This document shows positions 11,019-20,536 of a DNA stretch of 64,000 nucleotides, one piece after another. The stretch is from Cupriavidus necator N-1 (lineage in GTDB: Bacteria > Pseudomonadota > Gammaproteobacteria > Burkholderiales > Burkholderiaceae), in contig NC_015726.1 of the NCBI RefSeq assembly GCF_000219215.1, positions 3,100,001 through 3,164,000 on the forward strand. Reading direction: 5' to 3'. Each line of letters starts with the position of its first letter. The first letter of the stretch is position 1. Position numbers and translations under genes: made by a program. The notes under the pieces are model-generated. The model was not told the origin of the DNA and did not search any database. It saw only the letters and a program-made list of their open reading frames with translations.

Positions 11019-11189
11019 ATGGCAAGCAAGGGCGGCCGCGACAAGATCAAGCTGGAATCGACCGCAGGTACGGGTCATTTCTACACGACCACCAAGAACA
11101 AGCGCACCATGCCGGAAAAGATGGAGATCATGAAGTTCGATCCCGTCGCCCGCAAGCACGTCGCTTACAAGGAAACCAAGATCAAGTAA
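11019..11189 (+). CDS. rpmG: 50S ribosomal protein L33
   Basis: 56 aa translated directly from the sequence: it starts [20 protein letters not shown] and ends YKETKIK. It has no zinc-binding Cys pairs, so it is the C-minus form of L33. The ATG is preceded by TTAGGAGCACATC, 13 bases after the rpmB stop, and a terminator follows at once. Confidence 0.96.
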   Translation: MASKGGRDKIKLESTAGTGHFYTTTKNKRTMPEKMEIMKFDPVARKHVAYKETKIK

Positions 11190-11209
11190 TTGATCCCGGT
11201 TCCCGCCAG

Positions 11210-11240
11210 AAAGCCCCGCCATGCCGCGGGGCTTTTTGTT
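11210..11240 (+). terminator. Terminator of rpmB-rpmG
   Basis: A 10-bp stem (AAAGCCCCGC/GCGGGGCTTT) with a six-base loop and the tail TTTTTGTTTTG, 20 bases past rpmG. Confidence 0.9.
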
Positions 11241-11367
11241 TTGTCCATGCGGTGCTGGTGCGATAGGCGACCACCGCACCCGCGGCACTGATGCACGGCA
11301 TGGCGGGCAGGTGTAGACTTTCCCGTTTCCCCCATCTGCCAAGCGCCCCCCGGCGCATCTCCGCATC

Positions 11368-12960
11368 ATGAATTTCGACGTCGCCATCGTCGGCAGCGGC
11401 CTGGCCGGCCTTACGGTCGCACTGCAACTGGCCGACACCCACCGGGTGGCCATCCTCAGCAAGCGCGCCATGACCCAGGGCGCCAGCGACTGGGCGCAGG
11501 GCGGGATTGCCGCCGTGCTGGATTCCGGCGACAGCCATGACGAGCATACGCAGGACACGCTCGTCGCCGGTGCGGGGCTGTGCGACGAAGAGGCCACGCG
11601 CTTCATCGTGGAGCACGGGCGCGAGGCCATCCAGTGGCTGATCGACCGCGGCGTGCCGTTCACGCGCGACGAGCAGGCCGAACTGGGCTTCCACCTGACG
11701 CGCGAGGGCGGCCACAGCCGCCGGCGCATCATCCACGCCGCCGACGCCACGGGCCACGCCGTGGTCAGCACGCTGCTGCAGCAGGCGACGCAGCATCCGA
11801 ACATCACCATCCTGGAAGACCACTTCGCGATCGACCTGATCACCTCGCGCAAGCTGGGCCTGCCGGGCAACCGCTGCTACGGCCTGTACGTGCTGGACGA
11901 CAGCACCGGCGCAGTGCATACCCTCACCGCCACGCACACCGTGCTGGCCGCGGGCGGTGCCGGCAAGGTCTACCTGTACACCACCAACCCGGATACGGCC
12001 ACCGGCGACGGCATCGCCATGGCCTGGCGCGCGGGCTGCCGGGTGTCGAACATGGAATTCATCCAGTTCCACCCGACCTGCCTGTACCACCCCTACGCCA
12101 AGTCCTTCCTGATCTCCGAAGCGGTGCGCGGCGAAGGCGGCCTGCTCAAGCTGCCCGACGGCACCCGCTTCATGCCCGAACACGATGCGCGCGCTGAACT
12201 GGCGCCGCGCGACGTGGTGGCGCGCGCGATCGACTTCGAGATGAAGAAGCGCGGCCTGGACTGCGTCTACCTGGACATCAGCCACCAGCCCGAGTCCTTC
12301 CTGAAGGAACACTTCCCGACCATCCACGCGCGCTGCCTGGAGTTCGGCATCGACATCACGCGCGAACCGATTCCCGTGGTGCCGGCCGCCCACTACACCT
12401 GCGGCGGCGTGGTCACCGACACCGCCGGGCGCACCGATATCGGCAACCTGTACGCCGTCGGCGAAACCGCGTGCACCGGCCTGCACGGCGCCAACCGGCT
12501 GGCCTCCAACTCGCTGCTCGAATGCATGGTGATCGGCCGCGCCGCGGCCGAGGACATTTCGTCCAAGGACAAGGCCGGCCTGCCGGACATCGCGCTGCCG
12601 GCCTGGGATGAAAGCCGCGTCTCCGATGCCGACGAGGAAGTGGTGGTGTCGCACAACTGGGACGAGCTGCGCCGCATGATGTGGAATTACGTCGGCATCG
12701 TGCGCACCAGCAAGCGCCTGGAACGCGCCCAACACCGCATCGGCCTGCTGCGCGAGGAGATCGCCGAGTACTACGCCCACTTCCGTGTCACCAGCGACCT
12801 ACTGGAGCTGCGCAACCTGGTCGAGGTGGCCTCGCTGATCGTGGACAGCGCCTACTCGCGCCATGAAAGCCGGGGACTGCATTTCAGCCGGGACTATCCG
12901 GATGCACTGCCCAAGGCGCTGCCGACGGTGATGCAGCCGCCAGCCGCAAGGAAGCGCTGA
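11368..12960 (+). CDS. nadB: L-aspartate oxidase
   Basis: 530 aa. It oxidises L-aspartate to iminoaspartate, the first step of de novo NAD synthesis, using FAD. The N-terminal dinucleotide fold is VAIVGSGLAGLTVAL (residues 5-19). The substrate region has GASDWAQGGIAAVL and EGGHSRRRIIHA, and the FAD-binding tail is TGLHGANRLASNSLLE, where the HGANRL signature separates it from succinate dehydrogenase flavoproteins. It faces nadC-nadA across a shared terminator, so the three NAD genes are clustered but convergent. Confidence 0.96.
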   Translation: MNFDVAIVGSGLAGLTVALQLADTHRVAILSKRAMTQGASDWAQGGIAAVLDSGDSHDEHTQDTLVAGAGLCDEEATRFIVEHGREAIQWLIDRGVPFTRDEQAELGFHLTREGGHSRRRIIHAADATGHAVVSTLLQQATQHPNITILEDHFAIDLITSRKLGLPGNRCYGLYVLDDSTGAVHTLTATHTVLAAGGAGKVYLYTTNPDTATGDGIAMAWRAGCRVSNMEFIQFHPTCLYHPYAKSFLISEAVRGEGGLLKLPDGTRFMPEHDARAELAPRDVVARAIDFEMKKRGLDCVYLDISHQPESFLKEHFPTIHARCLEFGIDITREPIPVVPAAHYTCGGVVTDTAGRTDIGNLYAVGETACTGLHGANRLASNSLLECMVIGRAAAEDISSKDKAGLPDIALPAWDESRVSDADEEVVVSHNWDELRRMMWNYVGIVRTSKRLERAQHRIGLLREEIAEYYAHFRVTSDLLELRNLVEVASLIVDSAYSRHESRGLHFSRDYPDALPKALPTVMQPPAARKR

Positions 12961-12976
12961 CGGCGGCCAGGCAAAG

Positions 12977-13014
12977 AAAAACGGGGTGGCGCCGCAAGGC
13001 CCCACCCCGTTTTT
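12977..13014. terminator. Bidirectional terminator between nadB and nadC
   Basis: A perfect 13-bp stem AAAAACGGGGTGG/CCACCCCGTTTTT gives A/T runs on both sides. It serves nadB on the plus strand and nadA-nadC on the minus strand. Confidence 0.92.
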
Positions 13015-13032
13015 CTGGTATCGCGCGAAGCC

Positions 13033-13896
13033 TCAGCCGATGATCCGCAGCGAATAGTCCGTCGCCCGCACGTCCTTGGTCAGCGCACCGACCGAGATCC
13101 GGTCCACGCCGGTTTCGGCAAAGGTGCGGATGGTGTCGGCATTGACGCCGCCCGACACCTCCAGCAGCGCCCTGCCCCGGTTGAGCCTGACCGCATCCTG
13201 CATCATCGGCACGGTGAAGTTGTCGATCAGCACCGAATTCGCGCCGGCCGCCAGCGCTTCTTCCAGCTCGGCCAGCGTTTCCACCTCGATCTGCACCGAC
13301 GCGCTGGTATCCAGCGCCAGCGCCGCCTGCATGGCCGCGCTGATGCTGCCAGCCGCGGCGATGTGGTTTTCCTTGATCAGGATGCCATCGTACAGCGCCA
13401 GCCGCTGGTTCTCGCCGCCGCCGATACGGACCGCGTACTTCTGCGCCAGGCGCAGGCCCGGCAGCGTCTTGCGCGTATCCAGCACGCGCGCACGGGTGCC
13501 GGCGATCAGGTCGGCATAGCGGCGCGTGGCGGTGGCCACGCCCGACAGCAGCTGCAGGAAATTCAGCGACGGGCGCTCCGCCGTCAGCAGCGAGCGCGCC
13601 GGACCGGTGATCTCGCAGACCACCGAATCGGGCGCCATGCGGGCACCTTCCTGCTGCAGCCAGCGCACTTCCAGCGCCGGGTCGACTGCACGCATGCAGG
13701 CATCGAACCAGGGCTGGCCGCATAGCACGGCGGACTCGCGCACGATCACGCGTGCGCGCGCCGCCTTGGCCGCAGGTACCAGCAGGCCGGTCAGATCGCC
13801 GCTGCCGACATCCTCGGCAATGGCGGCCTGCACATTGGCTTGCAGCGCGGCCTGCAGCGCCGGGCCATAGCTGTCGAAAATCGGGTTCACGCTCAT
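13033..13896 (-). CDS. nadC: Nicotinate-nucleotide pyrophosphorylase (quinolinate phosphoribosyltransferase)
   Basis: 287 aa from the ATG at 13896. It converts quinolinate and PRPP to nicotinate mononucleotide. Features: [10 protein letters not shown] (about residue 27), [10 protein letters not shown] (phosphoribosyl-binding), [23 protein letters not shown] and the barrel-end [26 protein letters not shown]. The frame is open 68 codons further upstream inside nadA, but the ATG overlaps the nadA stop as ATGA and gives the family start, so it is preferred. Confidence 0.95.
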   Translation of the reverse strand: MSVNPIFDSYGPALQAALQANVQAAIAEDVGSGDLTGLLVPAAKAARARVIVRESAVLCGQPWFDACMRAVDPALEVRWLQQEGARMAPDSVVCEITGPARSLLTAERPSLNFLQLLSGVATATRRYADLIAGTRARVLDTRKTLPGLRLAQKYAVRIGGGENQRLALYDGILIKENHIAAAGSISAAMQAALALDTSASVQIEVETLAELEEALAAGANSVLIDNFTVPMMQDAVRLNRGRALLEVSGGVNADTIRTFAETGVDRISVGALTKDVRATDYSLRIIG

Positions 13897-15047
13897 GCCG
13901 GGCCAATCCCCTGGAACAGCGCCTGTTCCTTGGCCAGGTCTGCCGACGGACGCACATTGCGCTTCTGCGCGGCGGCGAAGTCCAACATGCGGTTGATGCA
14001 AGTCACCGCCTGGCGCCCGGTCACCGGGTCGACATGGATCTCGTTGCGGCCGGTTTCCAGCACCTCGGCCAGGTTGGTGAGCGCGTTCATGGCCATCCAC
14101 GGGCAGTGCGCGCAGCTCTTGCAGGTGGCGCTGTTGCCGGCCGTGGGCGCTTCAATGAAGTGCTTGCCGGGCGCCGCCATGCGCATCTTGTGCAGGATGC
14201 CGTTGTCGGTGGCGACGATGAACTCGGTCGCGTCCAGCTTCTGTGCGGCCTCGATCAGCTGCGAGGTGGAGCCGACCACGTCGGCCTGCGCCACCACGTT
14301 TTCCGGCGATTCCGGATGCACCAGGATCTTGGCGTTGGGGAATTCGCGGCGCAGCAGGTCCAGCTCGATGCCCTTGAACTCGTCGTGCACCAGGCACGAG
14401 CCCTGCCACAGCAGCATGTCGGCACCGGTCTGCTTCTGGATATAGCTGCCCAGGTGCTTGTCCGGCGCCCACAGGATCTTCTTGCCCTGCGCATGCAGGT
14501 GCTCGACGATCTTCAGGCCGATGCTGGAGGTCACCATCCAGTCCGCGCGCGCCTTCACGGCGGCGCTGGTGTTGGCGTAGACCACCACGGTGCGGTCCGG
14601 GTGCGCATCGCAGAAGGCGGCGAACTCGTCGGCCGGGCAACCCAGGTCGAGCGAGCAGGTCGCGTCCAGGTCCGGCATCAGCACGGTCTTCTCGGGGCTC
14701 AGGATCTTGGCGGTCTCGCCCATGAAGCGCACGCCCGCCACCACCAGGGTCTGGGCCTCGTGGTCGCGGCCGAAGCGGGCCATTTCCAGGGAGTCGGAGA
14801 CGCAGCCGCCGGTTTCCTCGGCCAGGTCCTGCAGGTCGGCGTCGACGTAATAGTGCGCCACCAGCACCGCATTGCGCTCCTTGAGCAGGCGGCGAATACG
14901 TGTCTTCAGGGACTGGCGCTCGTCGGGCGTCAGCACCGGCGGCACCTTGGCCCAGGCATGGGCCACGCAGCTACCGCCAGTGGCGTTTTCGGCATCCGAC
15001 AGGTTCGGCTTTTCGAACTCGACGGTCTTGATCGATTGTGGGGTCAT
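13893..15047 (-). CDS. nadA: Quinolinate synthase
   Basis: 384 aa. It condenses iminoaspartate with dihydroxyacetone phosphate to quinolinate, using an oxygen-sensitive 4Fe-4S cluster. Cluster cysteines are in [15 protein letters not shown] and in [15 protein letters not shown], where the CxxC spacing is typical of the longer NadA class. [17 protein letters not shown] near residue 60 is the first repeat's signature. The ATG has AGAGGAGTACCGG upstream. It overlaps nadC by four bases (ATGA), which implies translational coupling. Confidence 0.96.
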   Translation of the reverse strand: MTPQSIKTVEFEKPNLSDAENATGGSCVAHAWAKVPPVLTPDERQSLKTRIRRLLKERNAVLVAHYYVDADLQDLAEETGGCVSDSLEMARFGRDHEAQTLVVAGVRFMGETAKILSPEKTVLMPDLDATCSLDLGCPADEFAAFCDAHPDRTVVVYANTSAAVKARADWMVTSSIGLKIVEHLHAQGKKILWAPDKHLGSYIQKQTGADMLLWQGSCLVHDEFKGIELDLLRREFPNAKILVHPESPENVVAQADVVGSTSQLIEAAQKLDATEFIVATDNGILHKMRMAAPGKHFIEAPTAGNSATCKSCAHCPWMAMNALTNLAEVLETGRNEIHVDPVTGRQAVTCINRMLDFAAAQKRNVRPSADLAKEQALFQGIGPA

Positions 15048-15112
15048 CTCCGGTACTCCTCTAGACCTCCGCCAGCAAGGGTGCGGCCCGGCCAGAATAT
15101 TGGGGAGTTTAT

Positions 15113-15146
15113 CTAAAACAAAAGCCCCGCCATGGGCGGGGCTTTG
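15113..15146 (-). terminator. Terminator of the desaturase gene
   Basis: An 11-bp perfect stem AAAGCCCCGCC/GGCGGGGCTTT with a three-base loop. On the minus strand the tail reads TTTTGTTTTAGAT. It separates the desaturase from nadA, which starts 66 bases further on. Confidence 0.85.
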
Positions 15147-15174
15147 TCAAACCATACGGCGCGGCCGAATTGTA

Positions 15175-16365
15175 TCAGGCGTAGCGGCGCAGGCGCAGCG
15201 AGAAATCTTGCAGCGCCTGGATGCCACTGGCCTCGGCACGATGGCACCAGGCCTGCAGCTGCTGCAGCAGCTGCTCGCGCGTCAGGTTGGAACGGCCCCA
15301 GATGGCGGCCAGTTCACGGCGCATTTCGACGAAGGTCTGCAGCGCCTTGTTCTGTTCGACGATGCTGGCGAGCTGTTCGCGCTGCGGCGCGGCCAGCTTG
15401 GTTTCCTCGCGGTGGAACCACTTGCTGGCCGGCTTGAAGCTGCGGTACTCGGCCACGCCGCCTTCCTTGAGCTTGTCCAGTTCCTGGCGGAACGCGCCCT
15501 TGACGGCCTTGGCGTAGCGCGCCATCACGTCATAGCGGTTGGCGATGATCGCTTCCAGCGTGTTGTGGTCAACCGGGCGGGCTTCCACCAGGCGCGCCTT
15601 GGGCGGGGTCTTCTTGACCTTGGCCAGGCCGACTGCCTGCATCGCGCGGATATAGCCCCAGCCCACATCGAACTCATACCACTTGATCGAGAACTTGGCC
15701 GAGGTCGGGTAGGTGTGGTGGTTGTTGTGCAGTTCTTCGCCACCAATGATCAGACCCCACGGCGACACATTGGTCGAGGCGTCCTCGCAATCGTAGTTGC
15801 GATAACCCCACCAGTGGCCAAGGCCGTTGATGATGCCGGCGGCATGGATCGGGATCCACAGCATCTGCACCGCCCACACGGTCATGCCGATCACGCCGAA
15901 CAGCGCCAGGTCGATGATCAGCATCAGGCCGACACCCTGCCAGCCGAAGCGCGAGTACACATTGCGCTCGACCCAGTCATTGGGGCAGCCATGGCCGAAC
16001 TTGGCGATGGTTTCCTTGTTCTTGGATTCGGCCCGATACAACTCCGCGCCCTCCAGCAGCACCTTGCGGATGCCGCGGGTCTGCGGGCTGTGCGGATCTT
16101 CTTCGGTTTCGCACTTGGCGTGGTGCTTGCGGTGGATGGCGGTCCACTCGCGCGTGACCATGCCCGTGGTCAGCCAGAGCCAGAAGCGGAAGAAATGCTG
16201 GGCGATCGGGTGCAGATCCAGCGACCGGTGCGCCATGCAGCGGTGCAGGAAGATGGTGACGCCGGCGATCGTGATATGCGTCATCACGAGCGTGTAGATG
16301 ACGATCTCCCACCAGGTCCAGTTGGCAAGGCCGTTGGCGGCCCAGTCAAGAATAGTGTCGAACAA
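15175..16365 (-). CDS. Membrane fatty-acid desaturase (delta-9 acyl-CoA/acyl-lipid type)
   Basis: 396 aa, longer than most bacterial members because of an extra 110-residue soluble tail. It should introduce a double bond into saturated acyl chains for membrane fluidity, using a di-iron centre. All three histidine boxes are present: HRCMAH (41-46), HRKHH (78-82) and HNNHH (213-217). Hydrophobic segments flank them (about 20-40, 58-72, 140-175). The start is TTG at 16365, backed by GGAG seven bases upstream, and no in-frame ATG precedes the first membrane segment. It stands alone between two gaps. The preferred chain length is unknown. Confidence 0.85.
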   Translation of the reverse strand: MFDTILDWAANGLANWTWWEIVIYTLVMTHITIAGVTIFLHRCMAHRSLDLHPIAQHFFRFWLWLTTGMVTREWTAIHRKHHAKCETEEDPHSPQTRGIRKVLLEGAELYRAESKNKETIAKFGHGCPNDWVERNVYSRFGWQGVGLMLIIDLALFGVIGMTVWAVQMLWIPIHAAGIINGLGHWWGYRNYDCEDASTNVSPWGLIIGGEELHNNHHTYPTSAKFSIKWYEFDVGWGYIRAMQAVGLAKVKKTPPKARLVEARPVDHNTLEAIIANRYDVMARYAKAVKGAFRQELDKLKEGGVAEYRSFKPASKWFHREETKLAAPQREQLASIVEQNKALQTFVEMRRELAAIWGRSNLTREQLLQQLQAWCHRAEASGIQALQDFSLRLRRYA

Positions 16366-16750
16366 ACTGTTCTCCGTCAGTTAAACAGGGACTTTCCCGT
16401 GCAGCCCGGCGGGGCCGGTGCACGCAATGCGCAGAAAAAAGGCTGCGAATCCAAGTGATTGCGATAGCTTTCTGGCGCCTGCCACGGGACCCGAAGTCAT
16501 TCCGGGCTCCCAGGCACACGAGTCTCGCGCCGGCGCTGGGATGACCCTCCGCGGGCGGGACAAGGTACGAGCCGCTGCAATCTGGCGGCTGTCTGATGTG
16601 GGAGCGTGCGCTGCAACCTTAGCTGCAACCCGCGACAACCCGGCATTCTACCGGATCGCGCGACGCGCAAGCATACGCTATTTCCCGGATTTTGACGGGG
16701 TGCAACGGTTTTCGTTCCGTGGGTGGCGCATGCTGCGCCCGCCTGGCGGC
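16366..16750. other. Non-coding gap between the mscS-type gene and the desaturase
   Basis: 385 bases without a supported gene. It contains an imperfect inverted repeat at 16496-16545 (GTCATTCC ... GGGATGAC), which looks like a degenerate intergenic palindromic repeat. It must also hold the desaturase promoter, but I see no good -35/-10 pair. Confidence 0.5.
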
Positions 16751-18154
16751 CTATGCGGCACTCGCCGCATTCGCCTCCGCTACGATGTTAGATGGGGGCA
16801 GATCGGCACCGGGCAAGGGTGCTCCCCCCAGCACGCGGAGTTCGCGCTGCGGATAGGGGATGGAAATCCCATGCTCGCGGAGCGTGCGCCAGATCGCGCG
16901 GTTCATCGCGGACTGCACGCCCAGCTTGCCGTTCTGCGGATCGGCCACGAAGACCGCGACCTCGTACTCGATGCCGCTGTCGGCAAACAGCACCAGGAAA
17001 GCGGCGGGCTCCGGTTCGGGCAGCACGCGCGGCAGGTTGCGCACGCACGCGGTCAGCAGCGCGATCACCGTTTCCGGATCGGCGTTGTAGTCTGCCTGCA
17101 CCCGGGTAGCCACGCGCACATTGGTGTTGGAGAACGAATGGTTCTGCACCGGCTGCGCCACCAGCTGCTCGTTCGGCACCAGGGTTTCGCCATCGCCGTT
17201 GCGCACCACCGTGTAGCGGGTGCGGATCTGCGACACGATGCCGGTGTACTTGTCCACCGTGATCTGGTCGCCCAGCTTGACCGAGCGGTCCAGCAGGATG
17301 ATGAAGCCGGAGATGTAGTTGCTGGCGATCTTCTGCAAACCCAGCCCCAGGCCCACGCCCAGCGCGCCACCGAACACCGACAGCACGGTCAGGTCGATCC
17401 CCACCAGCGACAGGCTCAGCAGCAGCGACACCAGCAGCAGCAAGGCCTTGGAGATGCGCGTCAGCACCACCTTCAGGTTGCCGTCGAGGTTGGTCGAGCG
17501 CATCAGCCGCTCTTCCAGCCAGGAACCGAACCACAGCGCCACCAGCACCGTCAGCAGGATCCAGACCACCGCCATCAGGGTGTCGGCCAGGTTGATCTTC
17601 TGCTTGCCGCCGATCGAGAAGCGCACGCCCTCCATCCACGCCACCACGTCCGCCAGCACACCCAGCACGTACAGCGCCATGCCGGCCCACACCAGCGTGG
17701 TCAGCACCTTCTCCACCAGCAGCAGCATGCCGTGCAGCTGGCCGCTGCCCGACATTACCCGGCGCAGCACATAGAAGGTGAAATTCAGGAAGGTGATGCC
17801 GAACAGCGGCACCAGCGCCAGGCGCAGCACGCTGATCGGGATCAGCGGCGCCAGCGCGAAGCGGGCGATCAGCACCAGCACCCAGCCGGCCAGCGGGAAC
17901 ATGGCGCGCTCGAGGCTGGCGGCGGCAAAGCGCACGGAGAAGCTTGAGCTTTCGTAGCGCGCTTCCAGGCGCCGCACCACGAAGCGCGCCAGCGGCCACG
18001 CCACCAGCAGGCAGCCGGCCAGTACCAGCAGCTGCCAGAAGAAGCCCGGCCCGCCTGCGTCGCGGATCAGGTCGTCCAGCATCTTGCCGAACATGGAATG
18101 GGAGGCCTTCAGGTCCTTCAGGCCGCCCAGGTCGGACAGGGTCTCACCGTTCAT
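16751..18154 (-). CDS. MscS-family mechanosensitive channel, enlarged N-terminus
   Basis: 467 aa, against about 290 for the minimal MscS. Six or so N-terminal membrane segments (about residues 38-260) precede the MscS pore. The pore helix and the following beta domain are recognisable: GGALGVGLGLGLQKIASNYISGFIILLDRSVKLGDQI (about 270-305), then the cytoplasmic vestibule with VPNEQLVAQPVQNHS. It should open under membrane tension in hypo-osmotic shock. A conductance role is assumed from the family. It is followed, 65 bases upstream, by the purN/methyltransferase pair on the same strand. Confidence 0.9.
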   Translation of the reverse strand: MNGETLSDLGGLKDLKASHSMFGKMLDDLIRDAGGPGFFWQLLVLAGCLLVAWPLARFVVRRLEARYESSSFSVRFAAASLERAMFPLAGWVLVLIARFALAPLIPISVLRLALVPLFGITFLNFTFYVLRRVMSGSGQLHGMLLLVEKVLTTLVWAGMALYVLGVLADVVAWMEGVRFSIGGKQKINLADTLMAVVWILLTVLVALWFGSWLEERLMRSTNLDGNLKVVLTRISKALLLLVSLLLSLSLVGIDLTVLSVFGGALGVGLGLGLQKIASNYISGFIILLDRSVKLGDQITVDKYTGIVSQIRTRYTVVRNGDGETLVPNEQLVAQPVQNHSFSNTNVRVATRVQADYNADPETVIALLTACVRNLPRVLPEPEPAAFLVLFADSGIEYEVAVFVADPQNGKLGVQSAMNRAIWRTLREHGISIPYPQRELRVLGGAPLPGADLPPSNIVAEANAASAA

Positions 18155-18176
18155 GGAGGAAACTCAGGGTTGGCGC

Positions 18177-18203
18177 GGCCGCCCGCGCGATCGGCGGGCG
18201 GCC
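18177..18203. repeat. GC-only hairpin between the methyltransferase and the mscS-type gene
   Basis: GGCCGCCCGC and GCGGGCGGCC form a perfect 10-bp stem with a seven-base loop. There is no T-run, so it is not a standard terminator. It may stabilise the upstream transcript end or help Rho-dependent termination. Confidence 0.5.
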
Positions 18204-18219
18204 CGGCAGGCACGGCCGC

Positions 18220-19614
18220 TCAGCTGGTGCGTTCCAGCACCGCGGCAAAGAAGCCGTCGGTCTGGTGCAGGTGCGGATACAGGGCAAACATGCCGTTGTC
18301 CGGCAGCCCGGTCACTTCGATCTTCTGCTCGGCCAGCACTTCGGCGGCCGGCACCAGGCGGAAGTTGGGGTGCGCAGCCAGGAAGTCGCGCACGATCTGC
18401 TCGTTTTCAGCTTCCAGCACGCTGCAGGTCGCGTAGACCACGCGGCCGCCGCCCTTCACCAGCCGCGCGGCCGAGTCCAGGATCGCGCTCTGCTTGGCAG
18501 TCAGTTCCAGCACCGACTCCGGCGATTGCCGCCACTTCAGGTCGGGGTTGCGGCGCAGCGTGCCCAGCCCGCTGCAGGGCGCGTCGACCAGCACGCGGTC
18601 GGCCTTGCCGGCCAGGCGCTTGATCTTGGCGTCGCGCTCGGAGTCGATCAGCACCGGGTGGACGTTGGACAGCCCGCTGCGCGCCAGCCGCGGCTTCAGG
18701 TTGGCCAGGCGCTTTTCCGATACGTCAAAGGCATAGAGCCGGCCGGTGGAGCGCATCGCCGCGCCGAGCGCCAGGGTCTTGCCGCCCGCGCCGGCGCAGA
18801 AGTCGACCACCATCTCGCCGCGCTTGGGTGCGACCAGGTTGCACAGCAGCTGGCTGCCCTCATCCTGCACCTCGACCAGGCCGTTGACGAAGATCGGCAG
18901 TTGGTTCAGCGCCGGCTTGCCGGCCATGCGGATGCCGGCCGGCGCCATCGGCGTGGGCTCGGCGCCCAGGCCGGCGGCCTGCAGCTCGGCCAGTGCGGCC
19001 TCGCGGCTGGTCTTGGCCAGGTTGACGCGCAGGTCCAGCGGCGCCGGACGCAGCAGCGCGTCGCCCAGGGCCGCCGCAAAGGCCTCGCCGTGGCCGCGCA
19101 CCAGTTCATCGTAGAGCCACTCGGGCAGGTTGGCGCGCACGCGCGGCGCCAGGCTGGAGCGCTCGATCGTGGTCAGTCGGTCCAGCCACTCGGCTTCTTC
19201 GGGATGCAGGAACGGCGTCAGCGTGTCGCGGCCCAGGGTCGCGGCCAGGCCCAGCAGCGCCAGCCGGCGCGAGGTCGCGCCCGTGCCGCTTTCGGCAAAC
19301 TGCGCAAACTCGACGCGCCGGCGCAGCACCGCGTAGATGGCCTCGGCAATGATGCCGCGCTCGCGGTGGCCAAGCTTGCTGTTCTCGCGGAAGTAGTAGC
19401 TCACCACGGCATCGGCCGGGCGCGCAAACAGCATGACCTTGCCGAGCAGGCGGTCGATATGCTGGATATGGGTGGCATGCAGGCCGCCGTGCGAGCGGAC
19501 CGCGGCGCCGTCGGCATTGGGCGACTTGCGGATGGGGCTGCCCTTGCCCTTGCTGCGCACGGGGGCGCGTCCTTCGCTGCGCGGGGATCGGGTTCCTGCC
19601 TGGGTGCGACTCAT
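18220..19614 (-). CDS. RsmB/NOP-family RNA cytosine-5 methyltransferase
   Basis: 464 aa from the ATG at 19614, which overlaps the purN stop as ATGA. The frame is open 50 codons further, inside purN. A basic head of about 45 residues (KGKGSPIRKSP) precedes a helical NusB-like region (about 50-150) and a Rossmann methyltransferase: motif I DFCAGAGGKTLALGA, motif IV DAPCSGLGTLRRNPD with the PC loop, motif VI YATCSVLEAEN with the catalytic Cys of TCS. It should methylate a cytosine in rRNA or tRNA with SAM. It may be RsmB itself or a paralogue, since Burkholderiales usually keep a separate rsmB by fmt. Confidence 0.87.
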   Translation of the reverse strand: MSRTQAGTRSPRSEGRAPVRSKGKGSPIRKSPNADGAAVRSHGGLHATHIQHIDRLLGKVMLFARPADAVVSYYFRENSKLGHRERGIIAEAIYAVLRRRVEFAQFAESGTGATSRRLALLGLAATLGRDTLTPFLHPEEAEWLDRLTTIERSSLAPRVRANLPEWLYDELVRGHGEAFAAALGDALLRPAPLDLRVNLAKTSREAALAELQAAGLGAEPTPMAPAGIRMAGKPALNQLPIFVNGLVEVQDEGSQLLCNLVAPKRGEMVVDFCAGAGGKTLALGAAMRSTGRLYAFDVSEKRLANLKPRLARSGLSNVHPVLIDSERDAKIKRLAGKADRVLVDAPCSGLGTLRRNPDLKWRQSPESVLELTAKQSAILDSAARLVKGGGRVVYATCSVLEAENEQIVRDFLAAHPNFRLVPAAEVLAEQKIEVTGLPDNGMFALYPHLHQTDGFFAAVLERTS

Positions 19615-20279
19615 GCCTTGACTCCTCCCGCCGGGGTATTGGCGGAGATGGCCATCAGCAATTGCGATTCGGCCGGGTTGATAACGTTGACTACGCCGTC
19701 CTGCAGTTGCAGGCGGTTCTCGACGAACCATTGCACGGCGCGGGGATAGATCACGTGCTCGCATTCGAGCAGGCGCGCGGCCAGGCTCTCGGGCGTGTCC
19801 GCGGGCTGCACATCAAGTGCAGCCTGGATCACGATCGGGCCATGGTCGAGTTCAGGGGTGACAAAGTGCACGGTGGCGCCATGCAGCTTGACGCCGGCGT
19901 CCAGCGCCTGCTTGTGGGTGTTCAGGCCCGGGAAGCACGGCAGCAGCGACGGATGGATATTCAGCAGCCGGCCCGCATAGCGGTCGACGAAGCCGGGCGT
20001 GAGTATACGCATGAAACCGGCAAGTACCACCAGGTCGGGCGCGTAGGCGTCGATGGCCTCGGCCAAAGCCGCGTCGAAAGCAGCACGGTCAGGGTGCTGG
20101 CGATGGTCGACCACGCCGGTTTCGATGCCCTGCTGCTGCGCGAATTGCAGCCCGGCGGCATCCGGCCGGTTCGACAGTACTGCCGCCACCCGGGCAGGCC
20201 AGCCGCCCCCCGCGCAGGCACGGACGATGGCTTCCATATTGGAGCCTCGCCCGGAAATCAAGATGACAATTTTTTTCAT
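19611..20279 (-). CDS. purN: Phosphoribosylglycinamide formyltransferase
   Basis: 222 aa. It transfers a formyl group from 10-formyl-THF to GAR in purine synthesis. Motifs: KKIVILISGRGSNMEAI at the start (phosphate loop), the catalytic region VLAGFMRILTPGFVDRYAGRLLNIHPSLLPCFPG containing the N-x-H of the active site, and the HGATVHFVTPELDHGP Asp region. It is the first gene of a two-gene unit with the methyltransferase. A TAGAAT -10 lies only six bases before the ATG. Confidence 0.95.
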   Translation of the reverse strand: MKKIVILISGRGSNMEAIVRACAGGGWPARVAAVLSNRPDAAGLQFAQQQGIETGVVDHRQHPDRAAFDAALAEAIDAYAPDLVVLAGFMRILTPGFVDRYAGRLLNIHPSLLPCFPGLNTHKQALDAGVKLHGATVHFVTPELDHGPIVIQAALDVQPADTPESLAARLLECEHVIYPRAVQWFVENRLQLQDGVVNVINPAESQLLMAISANTPAGGVKA

Positions 20280-20285
20280 CGCGCA

Positions 20286-20291
20286 ATTCTA
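20286..20291 (-). promoter_or_regulatory. -10 element of purN (possible leaderless start)
   Basis: On the minus strand TAGAAT is followed by six bases and the purN ATG, so the predicted +1 falls on or next to the start codon. No good -35 is visible. Confidence 0.4.
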
Positions 20292-20536
20292 CCAAGGCAA
20301 GGCGCTAAACTCCGGTAAAGCCAACGCATTACGTGCTTAATTCACGAGAATCGGACAGGGCGCGATGTCTCTAACATGTGACGGCGTGACCGTATACCCC
20401 CGATTGATGGATTGTGACGCTTCGCCCCCTCTGCTAGAGTGGGCGCTACGTCCACGCGCCAACCCTGTGCCTGACACAGTGCTCGCCAAGAGCTGGTGAC
20501 AACAAGGACGAAACGGGAATTTGAACGGGAATTCGC

